Shown piece after piece: positions 8,279-16,926 of a stretch of 64,000 bases of DNA (positions are counted from its first letter, which is position 1; every line of letters begins with the position of its first letter). Location of the stretch: NCBI GenBank assembly GCA_003214235.1, contig QCLW01000003.1, positions 1 through 64,000 on the forward strand, read 5' to 3'. Source of the DNA: Prochlorococcus sp. AG-418-F16. GTDB lineage: Bacteria; Cyanobacteriota; Cyanobacteriia; PCC-6307; Cyanobiaceae. Made by a program: the position numbers and the translations under genes. The notes under the pieces are model-generated. The model worked only from the letters and a program-made list of their open reading frames with translations. It did not search any database and was not told where the DNA came from.

Positions 8279-9700
8279 TTATGCGTCATAGTACATGAAG
8301 AATTCATGTGGATGAGGCCTCTGTCTTAATTGTTGTACCTCTTCGTATTTAATATCGATAAAGTTATTAATAAAATCTTCTGTAAATACTCCACCAGCTA
8401 ATAGATAATCCTTATCTGCTTTGAGTGCATTAAGTGAATCATTAAGAGATGAAGGAACGGTATCAATTTTTGCAAGTTCATCTGCTGGAAGTTCGAATAA
8501 ATCAACATCTACTCCATCACCAGGATCTATTTGATTTTTAATTCCATCAATACCTGCAAGCATCATTACAGAGAAAGCTAAATATGGGTTAGCAAGTGCG
8601 TCACCTGATCTAAATTCTAATCTTTTAGCTTTTGGACTTGGACCAGTTAAAGGTATTCTGACGGCAGCGGATCTATTACCTTCAGAATAAACTAGATTAA
8701 CAGGTGCTTCGAACCCTGGAACCAACCTTTTATAACTGTTTGTAGTTGGATTAGTAAATGCTAGGAATGAAGGGGCATGTTTAAGTATTCCTCCGATGTA
8801 CCATCTAGCTGTTTGAGATAAATTTGCATAGGCACCTTCACCAAAGAATAATGGCTCTCCACTCTTCCACAAACTTTGGTGAACATGCATTCCAGTACCA
8901 TTATCGTTAAATACAGGCTTAGGCATAAAGGTAGCTGTTTTGCCATACTTTTTAGCTACATTTCTAACTACGTATTTATACGTCATAACGTTATCAGCAG
9001 CATTTATTAAAGAATCAAATTTCATTCCAAGCTCGTGTTGGCCGGCACCAGCAACTTCATGGTGATGTTTTTCTGTAGGTATACCTAATTCACCCATAAG
9101 TAGAAGCATCTCAGATCTGATATCTTGCGCAGTATCATTTGGAGCAACTGGAAAATATCCTTCTTTATACTGTATTTTGTATCCTAAGTTTCCACCTTCT
9201 TCTATTCTCCCTGTATTCCATGGTGCTTCAATAGTATCCACACTATAAAAACAACCTCCTTCTTTAGAGTCATATCTAACATCATCAAATAAAAAGAATT
9301 CTGGCTCTGGTCCAAAAAATGCAGTATCTGCTATACCAGTGGAGTCTAAATATTTTAATGCCTTTTGAGCTAGAGCTCTTGGACATCTATCATAAGGCTC
9401 CCCGCTTCTTGGCTCTTGAATAGAGCAAATCATACTAAGAGTTTTATGTTTATAAAAAGGATCGATCCAAGCTGTACTTGCATCAGGCACCATTGACATA
9501 TCAGATGCATTAATTGCTTTCCAACCTCTTATTGATGACCCATCAAACGCTAAGCCTTCTGTAAAAGAATCCTCTTCTATCATGTCTGATGTAAGTGTTA
9601 AATGTTGCCATTTTCCATGAATATCTGTGAATTTTAAATCGATGAGTTCAATTCCTTCGTCTTTAATTTGACTTAAAACATCTTGAGGAGACTTAGACAT
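8279..9700 (-). CDS. glnA: Glutamine synthetase, type I
   Basis: Converts glutamate and ammonium to glutamine with ATP, the main route of ammonium assimilation in cyanobacteria. The 473-aa length is normal for GSI. Landmarks include [11 protein letters not shown] near residues 48-58, [10 protein letters not shown] near 128-137 (metal-binding glutamates), [17 protein letters not shown] near 205-221, and NRSAAVRIP and [15 protein letters not shown] in the C-terminal half. The start is the ATG at 9700, preceded by an NtcA-type promoter at 9722-9763, and the gene ends in a strong terminator. It therefore looks like a single-gene unit controlled by nitrogen status. Confidence 0.97.
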   Translation of the reverse strand: MSKSPQDVLSQIKDEGIELIDLKFTDIHGKWQHLTLTSDMIEEDSFTEGLAFDGSSIRGWKAINASDMSMVPDASTAWIDPFYKHKTLSMICSIQEPRSGEPYDRCPRALAQKALKYLDSTGIADTAFFGPEPEFFLFDDVRYDSKEGGCFYSVDTIEAPWNTGRIEEGGNLGYKIQYKEGYFPVAPNDTAQDIRSEMLLLMGELGIPTEKHHHEVAGAGQHELGMKFDSLINAADNVMTYKYVVRNVAKKYGKTATFMPKPVFNDNGTGMHVHQSLWKSGEPLFFGEGAYANLSQTARWYIGGILKHAPSFLAFTNPTTNSYKRLVPGFEAPVNLVYSEGNRSAAVRIPLTGPSPKAKRLEFRSGDALANPYLAFSVMMLAGIDGIKNQIDPGDGVDVDLFELPADELAKIDTVPSSLNDSLNALKADKDYLLAGGVFTEDFINNFIDIKYEEVQQLRQRPHPHEFFMYYDA

Positions 9701-9721
9701 AATTTTTTAATACCTTATATG

Positions 9722-9763
9722 AAATTAATAACTTGATGATTCTTGTTATGTATCAACCGTAAC
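9722..9763 (-). promoter_or_regulatory. NtcA-activated promoter of glnA
   Basis: On the minus strand the sequence reads GTT-N8-TAC (9763-9750), one base off the NtcA consensus GTA-N8-TAC. It is followed after exactly 22 bases by TAATTT (9727-9722), which fits the TAN3T -10 box of class II NtcA promoters. The expected RNA start is near 9715, leaving a leader of about 15 bases before the glnA ATG. NtcA is the global nitrogen regulator of cyanobacteria and glnA is a classical target. The spacing match makes a chance hit unlikely. Confidence 0.8.
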
Positions 9764-9913
9764 TTTTTTTAAGACTAGATGACTTCTTTTAGTGTTTCAA
9801 GTCATAAGTTTAATAATTGTTTACCTAAATATTTAAATTGAATGAATTTCTTTAAATAAATCTCGCTTATGCGGCGATATTAGTCTAATTTAAATGTAAT
9901 TGAATGTAATGCT

Positions 9914-11098
9914 TTGACAGAGGCAAAACTTATTTCTGCTTTAAATGAAGAGAATTTATCTCATTTCTCAAAGACTTATGTTCCCTCAAGGCTTTTATTA
10001 GGTCCCGGCCCTTCAAATGCACATCCTGAAGTTTTAAACGCTCTTTCCCTAAATCCAATTGGTCATTTAGATGAAGCATATATTTCATTAATGTCTGATG
10101 TTCAAAAACTTTTAAGATATACTTGGCAATGCAATAATCGTCTTACTCTCCCGATGAGTGGTACAGGAAGTGCAGCTATGGAAGCTTCAATAGCGAATTT
10201 TATAGAGGAAGGAGAAAAAATTCTTATCGCTAAAAAAGGATATTTTGGAGACAGACTTGTTGATATGGCTACTAGATATAAAGCAGATATATCTGTTATG
10301 GAAAAACCTTGGGGTGAATCTTTTTCTTATGAAGAAATCAAATATGAAATAGAGACTAAAAAACCAGCTATATTTGCTATTGTTCACGCTGAAACATCTA
10401 GTGGGGTTTTACAACCTCTTGATGGAATTGGTGATGTATGTAGACAAAATAACTGCTTGTTTTTAGTTGACGCAGTTACTTCCCTTGGCGCTTTAGAACT
10501 ATTGATAGATGAATGGAAAATAGATTTAGCGTATAGTTGTAGCCAGAAAGGATTAAGTTGCCCTCCTGGATTAAGTCCTTTTACAATGAATGAGAGAGCT
10601 GAAGATAAACTAAGTTCAAGAAAAACAAAAGTGCCTAACTGGTATTTAGATTTATCCCTTTTAAATAAATATTGGGGCTCAGATCGCGTTTACCATCATA
10701 CCGCCCCTGTAAATATGAATTTTGCTATTCGAGAGGGTTTACGATTAATTGCAAATGAAGGTTTAGAGAATGTTTGGAAAAGGCATAATACCAATGCAAG
10801 GAAACTGTGGAATGGTTTAGAAAGTCTAGGCATGGAACTACATGTTTCAAAAGATTATCGATTGCCAACTCTTACAACAGTTAAGATTCCACCAGCAGTT
10901 GATGGAGATGGTTTTAGAAATCATCTTTTAAGAAACTTTGGAATAGAAATAGGAAATGGACTTGGAGAATTATCTGGTAAGGTATGGCGTATAGGATTAA
11001 TGGGCTTTAACTCAAGTGAAGAGAATGTCGACAGATTATTAAACCTATTTGATACTGAGTTAAAGAAATATTCTATTTTTGAGTCCTCAACTTTTTAA
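9914..11098 (+). CDS. Alanine-glyoxylate / serine-pyruvate class V aminotransferase
   Basis: A PLP-dependent class V aminotransferase of the AGT/SPT type, which can use glyoxylate as amino acceptor and so may serve photorespiratory glycolate metabolism. The N-terminal motif LLLGPGPSNAHPEVL (about residues 27-41), GTGSAAMEASIANF near 82-95, and the PLP lysine in CSQKGLSCPPG near 208-218 are all typical. The length of 394 aa is normal. The start appears to be TTG at 9914, since an ATG at 9909 runs into a stop at once. Older annotations call this family soluble hydrogenase small subunit, which is a misnomer. The exact amino donor cannot be read from sequence. Confidence 0.88.
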   Translation: MTEAKLISALNEENLSHFSKTYVPSRLLLGPGPSNAHPEVLNALSLNPIGHLDEAYISLMSDVQKLLRYTWQCNNRLTLPMSGTGSAAMEASIANFIEEGEKILIAKKGYFGDRLVDMATRYKADISVMEKPWGESFSYEEIKYEIETKKPAIFAIVHAETSSGVLQPLDGIGDVCRQNNCLFLVDAVTSLGALELLIDEWKIDLAYSCSQKGLSCPPGLSPFTMNERAEDKLSSRKTKVPNWYLDLSLLNKYWGSDRVYHHTAPVNMNFAIREGLRLIANEGLENVWKRHNTNARKLWNGLESLGMELHVSKDYRLPTLTTVKIPPAVDGDGFRNHLLRNFGIEIGNGLGELSGKVWRIGLMGFNSSEENVDRLLNLFDTELKKYSIFESSTF

Positions 11099-11588
11099 AC
11101 CATAATTTTAATATTTGACTGCATTCTTCTTGTAATATACCCCCTACAATTTCCATCTTATGATGAGAGCTTTTATGCTTTGATAAGTCAATTGACCCTC
11201 CCAATCCACCTCTTTTCTTATCGTAGGCACCAAAAACAACCTTCCCCATCCTCGCTTGAATGAGCGCGGATGCACACATGGTACATGGTTCTAAATTTGT
11301 GATAATAATACATTCATTAAATCTCCAATCATTTTTTATTAGAGATGCCTGTCTTAGTGCCATTATCTCAGCATGACCTAATGGGTCTTTATTTACATTT
11401 CTCCTGTTAACCCCTCTTCCAATACATCTTCCTCTTTCATCTAAAATTATAGAAGAGATTGGTAGCACAACTTTCCCAATTTCTTCTGATCTTCTTAATA
11501 TAGAATTCATCCATTTAATGTACTTCAAATTATTTGTTCCTTTACTTGGATCATTATTACTATTTCCATTTTCAAAAATATTCCTCAT
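11073..11588 (-). CDS. tadA: tRNA-specific adenosine deaminase (TadA-like)
   Basis: Converts the wobble adenosine of tRNA-Arg(ACG) to inosine. The 171-aa protein has the zinc-binding and catalytic motif HAEIMALRQAS (about residues 71-81) and the second zinc motif LEPCTMCASALIQARM near 98-113, then VVFGAYDKKRGGLGGSIDL, as in TadA rather than cytidine deaminases. It has a slightly extended N-terminus (about 20 residues) before the core. Its 3' end overlaps the converging aminotransferase gene by 26 bases. Confidence 0.88.
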   Translation of the reverse strand: MRNIFENGNSNNDPSKGTNNLKYIKWMNSILRRSEEIGKVVLPISSIILDERGRCIGRGVNRRNVNKDPLGHAEIMALRQASLIKNDWRFNECIIITNLEPCTMCASALIQARMGKVVFGAYDKKRGGLGGSIDLSKHKSSHHKMEIVGGILQEECSQILKLWFKKLRTQK

Positions 11589-11631
11589 TTAACAATATTG
11601 AGAATAGACTTATTATTAGATATCTTATCTG

Positions 11632-13017
11632 ATGACTAAAGATTTAATTATTAAAAAAGATATATACTTCCCTTCGTCTTTAGGGACTAACGATAACTTT
11701 ATTATTCTCCTAAATAGAGCAACTCAAATTCTTTGTGACTGGTTCTCTAATGCCGAGAGATATGGTCCCTTAAACTTTGATGAGAATTTCAGGTGCTTAA
11801 TGCCTGATGAGTATGGTAATTCTACAGAGGATTTGTTTTCTGAGATTCAATCCCTTCTGAATAATTCATTTAATCCCGTTCATCCGGGCTCTTTAGCTCA
11901 TCTTGATCCCCCACCTTTGCTTTTTTCTATTTTAGGAGATTTAATTGCTGCTGGTTTAAATAATAATTTGCTTGCTTACGAGTTGTCTCCAAGTGTTACT
12001 TTGCTTGAGGAATCCTTATGCAAATGGTTTGCAAAGAAAATAGGGTTTAATGATTCTTCAGGAGGTATAGCAGCTAGCGGAGGCACTTTAAGTAATTTGA
12101 ATGCACTTATAGCAGCTAGATATAATGCTGGATTAGGTTCGGATCCTAATTCTGTATTACTTGTAAGTGAAGATGCTCATTCTTCTTTCATTAAATGCAC
12201 AAGAATTATGGGTCTTGATGATAAAAATCTAGTAAAGATTAAAACTGATAATAAAGGTTGTATGGATATTGATAATCTAAAAAATTCTTTAGATCAATGT
12301 TCAATTAATAAAAAAAAGATCTTTGCTATTGTTGCCACATTAGGAACAACTGTAAGAGGAGCAATTGATCCTATTAAGGATATAAGTAATATATGCAAAG
12401 AAAGAAATATTTGGCTACATATCGATGGCTCTATTGGTGGTATTTTTGGAGTAACATCTATTCCTATAGAAGGTTTAAATAATATTAATCAGGCTAATTC
12501 CATAACAATAAATCCCCAAAAAATAATTGGCATTACAAAGACTTCCTCTCTGTTATTGGTATCAAATATGCGTACTTTGGAAAATACATTTTCGACTGGA
12601 CTTCCATACATATCATCTAAGGAAAACATTATAAACAGAGGAGAATTAGGTATTCAAGGTTCTAGACCTGCAGAAGTTATAAAACTTTGGCTTGGATTAA
12701 GATCTTTAGGTTTGAAAGGAATGGAAGATATATTAAACTCGTCAATTAATAGAAAAGACTTTTTTATAAAAAATATTAATAAAAATAAGTTTCAAATATA
12801 TTCAGGTCCTCTACATATTATTTCGTTTTTACCAAAGGGACTTACTACCAAAGACACAGATCTTTGGACTAAAACTAAAGTTAATGAACTAATGAAAAAT
12901 AATTTTATGCTTTCTAGACCAAAATTTAAAGGTAAATATTATTTAAGAGTTGTTATGGGCAATTACAATACTAACGAATCTCATATTGAAGAACTTTTGA
13001 AAATTTTACATGCTTAA
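11632..13017 (+). CDS. Group II pyridoxal-dependent decarboxylase
   Basis: A 461-aa member of the family of glutamate, aromatic-amino-acid and diaminobutyrate decarboxylases. Landmarks are SGGTLSNLNALIAARYNAG (about residues 147-165), DAHSSFIKC near 181-189 with the PLP-stacking histidine, WLHIDGSIGG near 261-270 with the PLP-binding aspartate, and NPQKIIGI near 292-299 with the Schiff-base lysine. In most relatives the residue before the lysine is histidine; here it is glutamine, and the usual HxDAA reads HIDGS. The reaction is therefore probably decarboxylation of an amino acid, but the substrate cannot be assigned. It stands between tadA (divergent) and a 45-aa peptide gene. Confidence 0.82.
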   Translation: MTKDLIIKKDIYFPSSLGTNDNFIILLNRATQILCDWFSNAERYGPLNFDENFRCLMPDEYGNSTEDLFSEIQSLLNNSFNPVHPGSLAHLDPPPLLFSILGDLIAAGLNNNLLAYELSPSVTLLEESLCKWFAKKIGFNDSSGGIAASGGTLSNLNALIAARYNAGLGSDPNSVLLVSEDAHSSFIKCTRIMGLDDKNLVKIKTDNKGCMDIDNLKNSLDQCSINKKKIFAIVATLGTTVRGAIDPIKDISNICKERNIWLHIDGSIGGIFGVTSIPIEGLNNINQANSITINPQKIIGITKTSSLLLVSNMRTLENTFSTGLPYISSKENIINRGELGIQGSRPAEVIKLWLGLRSLGLKGMEDILNSSINRKDFFIKNINKNKFQIYSGPLHIISFLPKGLTTKDTDLWTKTKVNELMKNNFMLSRPKFKGKYYLRVVMGNYNTNESHIEELLKILHA

Positions 13018-13019
13018 CG

Positions 13020-13157
13020 ATGAATATCGGTAGATCAAAAATTATTGCAATATTAACAGGGTTTATATCTATAGCCATTTGTATTGCTTACTTACTTTTA
13101 ATAACCATCTTTGATTTCAGAACTTATCTAAATGATCAATTATCAAATCTTACATAG
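13020..13157 (+). CDS. Small single-span membrane protein, 45 aa
   Basis: An ATG-started frame two bases after the decarboxylase stop encodes 45 residues: a short basic N-terminus (MNIGRSK), one clear membrane segment (about residues 8-30), and a polar tail (FDFRTYLNDQLSNLT). The compositional pattern and tight spacing after the upstream gene suggest a real gene rather than chance. The last 8 bases overlap the converging GTPase gene. I recall similar short proteins in Prochlorococcus but cannot name a family. Confidence 0.6.
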   Translation: MNIGRSKIIAILTGFISIAICIAYLLLITIFDFRTYLNDQLSNLT

Positions 13158-14649
13158 GAAATGGAGGCAACCTTTTATTTGATTTAAAATATTTTCTTAT
13201 CTCAATTTTTGAAATAGCTTCTTTTACGAAGTTATTTAAAATGTCCTCTCTCTTACTTATTTTGTAGATTTTATCAACAATTTCTTGAATTCCTCCATCT
13301 CCCCAATCTTGTCCATTTTTAAAATATTCAATCAAACTTAGTCCTACTATTTTTATTAACCAGCCTGCTGTAATTGATTGTATCGATTTAGATATTATTA
13401 TTTTAGTCAAACTTGTAGCTAAAGCAGGAGAAAGAATGGCGAGCCCACCTTTTAGTATTCCTTGTTTAGCCAATGCGCTTAGCAATGATGTCGATAAATC
13501 TTTTGCATCTTTTTTAGTAAGTTTTATTTCATATATTTTTGATAATTCCATTATCATTTGAAGGTTAACCGAGGTAGTAGTAAGAAAATCAACCGCTGGA
13601 AGTGGATTAACTAAGATTACTCCTCCTGTTACCCACATATATTTATTAATCACTTTATTTGACATTAAGTATCTTTGTTCTTGTACGAAATTTTTACTTT
13701 TAATACCTAACTTATTTGAGCGAAAAAGGATATTATCTGCCAATAACTCTTCACCATTATTATCGAGCGTTTCAATTATTTCTTTAAATAAACTTCCTAC
13801 CTCTGGAACTAAATTTAAGGCATCTGATTTTACATAAGGAGATTGTTGAGGTACTGCAATTGTTTTAACAACTGAAATTTTATTTTTTCTAGCTGAAGTT
13901 ATAGAAATTATATTTTCTTTGATGAGGTTATTTTCTTCTCTAGACCTTAAATCACATTTATTTAACACTATTATTATTTTTTTTCCTATTTTCAATAATT
14001 CTTTAATTAAATAGTTTTCGTATTTATTTATGTCCTGATCTAAAACAAAGATAACTAAGTCAGAATTTGATGCTTGTATGATTGTTGCTTTTTCTCTTGC
14101 TTCTCCTAATTTAGATGGTTCGAATAGTCCTGGAGTATCAATTATATTAATGTTTCTTTTTAAGATTGGGATACGAATTTTATAGCTATTAATTTGCGTT
14201 GTTGTACCTATTTTCGCTGAAGTTTGCCCTACAATATTTTTCAATAAAGATCTTGCTATTGATGTTTTACCTGAGGAACCTGCCCCAAAAAGAGTAACTT
14301 TATAATCTCCTGTTTTTAATTGTGACTCTAGTTTATTTTTTTGGTAATTTAACAATTCAACTTTTACTTTATCGTTAATTTTTTTATTTATTTTCTCGAT
14401 CCCTTCCAAACTTATCTTGGCAGCACCATATGTATTCTTGAATGAAAGTGTATTCTTTTTATTTTTGTATATAACTTTATAAACTATTTTCTTAAATAAT
14501 TTTTTATCAATATTATAAAAGATATACATAGTTATTATTGAAAATAAAAGGGTATAAATATTTACTATTCTTATAAATATCGAAAATAAAATATATAGAA
14601 ATAAAATAAAGATAAAAACTTTTATATACTTTAATTTAAAGTAGTTCAT
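13150..14649 (-). CDS. Membrane-associated GTPase with DUF697 domain
   Basis: A 499-aa protein. The N-terminus (about residues 8-45) holds one or two membrane segments. A G domain follows with P-loop GAGSSGKTS near 120-128, a threonine-rich switch I (KIGTTTQI), DTPG near 170-173 and NKCD near 229-232. The C-terminal third has the hydrophobic pattern of DUF697 (GGVILVNPLPAVDFLTTTSV). Cyanobacterial and plastid relatives are of unknown function. I chose the ATG at 14649, just after the lspA stop; the frame is open further upstream but that part lies inside lspA. Last gene of the pyk-permease-bioY-lspA run. Confidence 0.85.
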   Translation of the reverse strand: MNYFKLKYIKVFIFILFLYILFSIFIRIVNIYTLLFSIITMYIFYNIDKKLFKKIVYKVIYKNKKNTLSFKNTYGAAKISLEGIEKINKKINDKVKVELLNYQKNKLESQLKTGDYKVTLFGAGSSGKTSIARSLLKNIVGQTSAKIGTTTQINSYKIRIPILKRNINIIDTPGLFEPSKLGEAREKATIIQASNSDLVIFVLDQDINKYENYLIKELLKIGKKIIIVLNKCDLRSREENNLIKENIISITSARKNKISVVKTIAVPQQSPYVKSDALNLVPEVGSLFKEIIETLDNNGEELLADNILFRSNKLGIKSKNFVQEQRYLMSNKVINKYMWVTGGVILVNPLPAVDFLTTTSVNLQMIMELSKIYEIKLTKKDAKDLSTSLLSALAKQGILKGGLAILSPALATSLTKIIISKSIQSITAGWLIKIVGLSLIEYFKNGQDWGDGGIQEIVDKIYKISKREDILNNFVKEAISKIEIRKYFKSNKRLPPFPM

Positions 14650-14650
14650 A

Positions 14651-15109
14651 TTATCGTTTGTTTTTAAAAATGCTATAAAGTAAAAAAATAAAACCAATAT
14701 TAATTGATATATCAGCAATATTAAATACTGGAAAATTTATAACATTTAAATTTATAAAATCAATTACAAAACCTTTTAATATTCTATCCATTCCATTACC
14801 AATAGTTCCGCCAAGAATAAAGCTATAAGAATAGAGATCAATTGAGTTTAAATTATTTTTCCTTAATATTAAATATATAAGTATTATTGAAAAAGTAATA
14901 CTTATGAGAGATAAAAATATTCTACTTCCACTAAATATGTTAAATGCCGCGCCATAATTTTTTACGAAGTCTAATTTAAATAAAAGAAAATCTTTATTTA
15001 CAAGTATTTTATAATTATAAAATATTAAATATTTTGTAAATTGATCTATAAGAATTATAAAAATACTCAAAAGGAAACAATATAATTTAGTTCTAACTTT
15101 GTTAATCAT
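14651..15109 (-). CDS. lspA: Lipoprotein signal peptidase (signal peptidase II)
   Basis: Cleaves signal peptides from prolipoproteins after lipid attachment. The 152-aa protein has four membrane segments and the family motifs: DQFTKYLIF near residue 21, KNYGAAFNIFSGSR near 49-62, GGTIGNGMDRILKGFVIDFI near 100-119 and FPVFNIADISINIGF near 127-141. The catalytic aspartates are those of VIDF and NIAD. The start ATG shares one base with the bioY stop (TAATG), so translation is probably coupled. Confidence 0.93.
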   Translation of the reverse strand: MINKVRTKLYCFLLSIFIILIDQFTKYLIFYNYKILVNKDFLLFKLDFVKNYGAAFNIFSGSRIFLSLISITFSIILIYLILRKNNLNSIDLYSYSFILGGTIGNGMDRILKGFVIDFINLNVINFPVFNIADISINIGFIFLLYSIFKNKR

Positions 15110-15678
15110 TATTTGCTATATTTTATATATTTTATAGGCTTTATAAGTAATATTAGTGGAATTAGCATGATTAAATGATATCCAATTTTACCTACAGAGT
15201 ATTTTCCTAGATGGTATAAAAATATATTAAATTGATTGTAAAATATTACTTGTATAAAGTTATAAAATATTCCTGTTAAATGCATAGCAGTTATTCCTAA
15301 AAATCCATTTATTAAAAAGTGGCTAATATCTATCTTATTTCTATTATTTAAATTATCAATTATTTTGATTAATGGATATATACCTAATAAATAACCAAAG
15401 TTTGGAGTGATCAAATATCCTATTGAACCTCCTTGATGAAAAACTGGAAATATAAATAACCCTAAAACTATATAAATAGTAAATGCTCTGAAAACTACCT
15501 TTCTATCAAATATAAGTGTTAATAAAATTATAGTTGGAATTTGCCATGTGATTGGCATTTCAAAGCTATTAGTGGATTTATCAATAAATGTGATTGGAAT
15601 ATAAACAGGAAGCATTGTTGATATTATTAATGATTGAAGACTCACTACTATCTCAATTAATTTATAAAAATTGAGCAT
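15109..15678 (-). CDS. bioY: BioY-family biotin transporter
   Basis: BioY is the substrate-binding membrane component of biotin ECF transporters and can act alone in some bacteria. The 189-aa product has about six membrane segments, with the N-terminal pattern VYIPITFIDKSTNSFEMPIT and the conserved glycine-rich stretch HQGGSIGYLITPNFGYLLG near residues 81-99 (family signature: GGxxyLxgPTgGYLxG). The PT residues of that motif read TP here. It lies 15 bases after the MacB-like gene and overlaps lspA by one base. No EcfA/EcfT genes are nearby. Confidence 0.85.
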   Translation of the reverse strand: MLNFYKLIEIVVSLQSLIISTMLPVYIPITFIDKSTNSFEMPITWQIPTIILLTLIFDRKVVFRAFTIYIVLGLFIFPVFHQGGSIGYLITPNFGYLLGIYPLIKIIDNLNNRNKIDISHFLINGFLGITAMHLTGIFYNFIQVIFYNQFNIFLYHLGKYSVGKIGYHLIMLIPLILLIKPIKYIKYSK

Positions 15679-15693
15679 GATTATATATTCTAT

Positions 15694-16926
15694 TTATAAA
15701 CTTCTTAATGCAACAATTGGATCTAACTTAGAAGCTCTTTGTGCTGGTAAAACACCAAAGATTAAACCTATTGATCCTGAAATGATCATGGTGGAGATGG
15801 TTGTGGTAATTCCTACAGATGCAGGAAGTGGTGTTATCAGAGATAAAAGAAAAACACCTGATAATCCTGTGGATGTTCCTATTAATCCTCCAATTGTAGA
15901 TAAAATCAACGCCTCAATTAAAAATTGAATTAATATATCTGACTGTTTAGCTCCGATTGCTTTTCTAAGACCTATCTCTTCAGTTCTTTCGCTAACAGAT
16001 ACGAGCATAATATTCATGATACCTATGCCTCCCACTACTAGAGAAACTGCCCCAATACCGGCTAATAAAAATGTTAGCCCACTTGTTATGTTAGTCACAA
16101 TGTTTAATGCATCTTCTTGTGATCTAACAGCAAAGTCATCATCTCTTATTATTTGATGTCTTTGTCTTAATAAGTTAGTAATTTGAAACTTTGCTGCACT
16201 GGTTGCATTTTTATTTTTGGCTTCCACACTTATGAAGCTTAAACTTACGCCATAAGTAGGGTCCTTCCCTGTAATTCTATTAACCATGGTAGTCAATGGA
16301 ATATAAGCATTTTTGTCTTGATTACTCCCAAATACTGCCCCTTTTGGTTTTAAAATTCCTATTATTTCATAAGTATGATCTTTAATTCTGATTTTTTCCC
16401 CAAGTGATGAAGATTTATTTTCAAAGAATTCGTCTTTTAGATCAGGACCTATAACTACATAACTCCTAGCGCTGTTAATATCGCTTTGTGATAAGAACCT
16501 ACCCTTATCTACTTCAAAGCTTCTAACATCAAGAAACTCAGGAGTAACTCCAGCAATTGATATGTTTAGACTCTTAGAATTTGATTGAACTATTTCATTC
16601 GCAGAGATTTGAGGAGCCACTTTTTTTACTGTTGGGACTTGATTCCTTATTGCTAAGGCATCTTCTAAAACTAAGTTTTTAGGAAATGAAATTCCTCTTC
16701 TTCTTGTGTCATTATTTCCAGGAACAATAAATAAAACATTTGCACCTAAATTACTTAATTGATTTTTTGCTAATGTTTGAGCACCTCTTCCAAGCCCAAC
16801 AAGTGTAATTACTGATGCATTGCCTATAATTATCCCTAGCATAGTTAAAGAACTTCTTAATTTGTTTGTGACTAATGTCTTGGTCGCCATGCCTAAGGCT
16901 TCCTTTAGTGAGATTTTCCTAGACAT
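15694..16926 (-). CDS. MacB-like ABC transporter permease (FtsX domain)
   Basis: A 410-aa permease with the MacB/LolC layout: a cytoplasmic start, one membrane segment (about residues 27-47, MLGIIIGNASVITLVG), a long periplasmic MacB_PCD domain (about 48-270), then three membrane segments in a C-terminal FtsX domain with GGIGIMNIMLVSVSERTEEI and GLRKAIGAKQSDIL. Such permeases pair with an ATPase and move lipids, peptides or drugs toward the outer membrane, or transmit force. No ATPase gene adjoins it, so its partner must be elsewhere. Its ATG overlaps the pyk stop by 8 bases, pointing to coupled translation. Confidence 0.88.
   Translation of the reverse strand: MSRKISLKEALGMATKTLVTNKLRSSLTMLGIIIGNASVITLVGLGRGAQTLAKNQLSNLGANVLFIVPGNNDTRRRGISFPKNLVLEDALAIRNQVPTVKKVAPQISANEIVQSNSKSLNISIAGVTPEFLDVRSFEVDKGRFLSQSDINSARSYVVIGPDLKDEFFENKSSSLGEKIRIKDHTYEIIGILKPKGAVFGSNQDKNAYIPLTTMVNRITGKDPTYGVSLSFISVEAKNKNATSAAKFQITNLLRQRHQIIRDDDFAVRSQEDALNIVTNITSGLTFLLAGIGAVSLVVGGIGIMNIMLVSVSERTEEIGLRKAIGAKQSDILIQFLIEALILSTIGGLIGTSTGLSGVFLLSLITPLPASVGITTTISTMIISGSIGLIFGVLPAQRASKLDPIVALRSL

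Noticed and set aside
15694..16926. Macrolide resistance exporter (macB)
   Set aside because: The fold is MacB-like, but the ATPase half is absent and such permeases have many roles, so a drug-export name is not supported.
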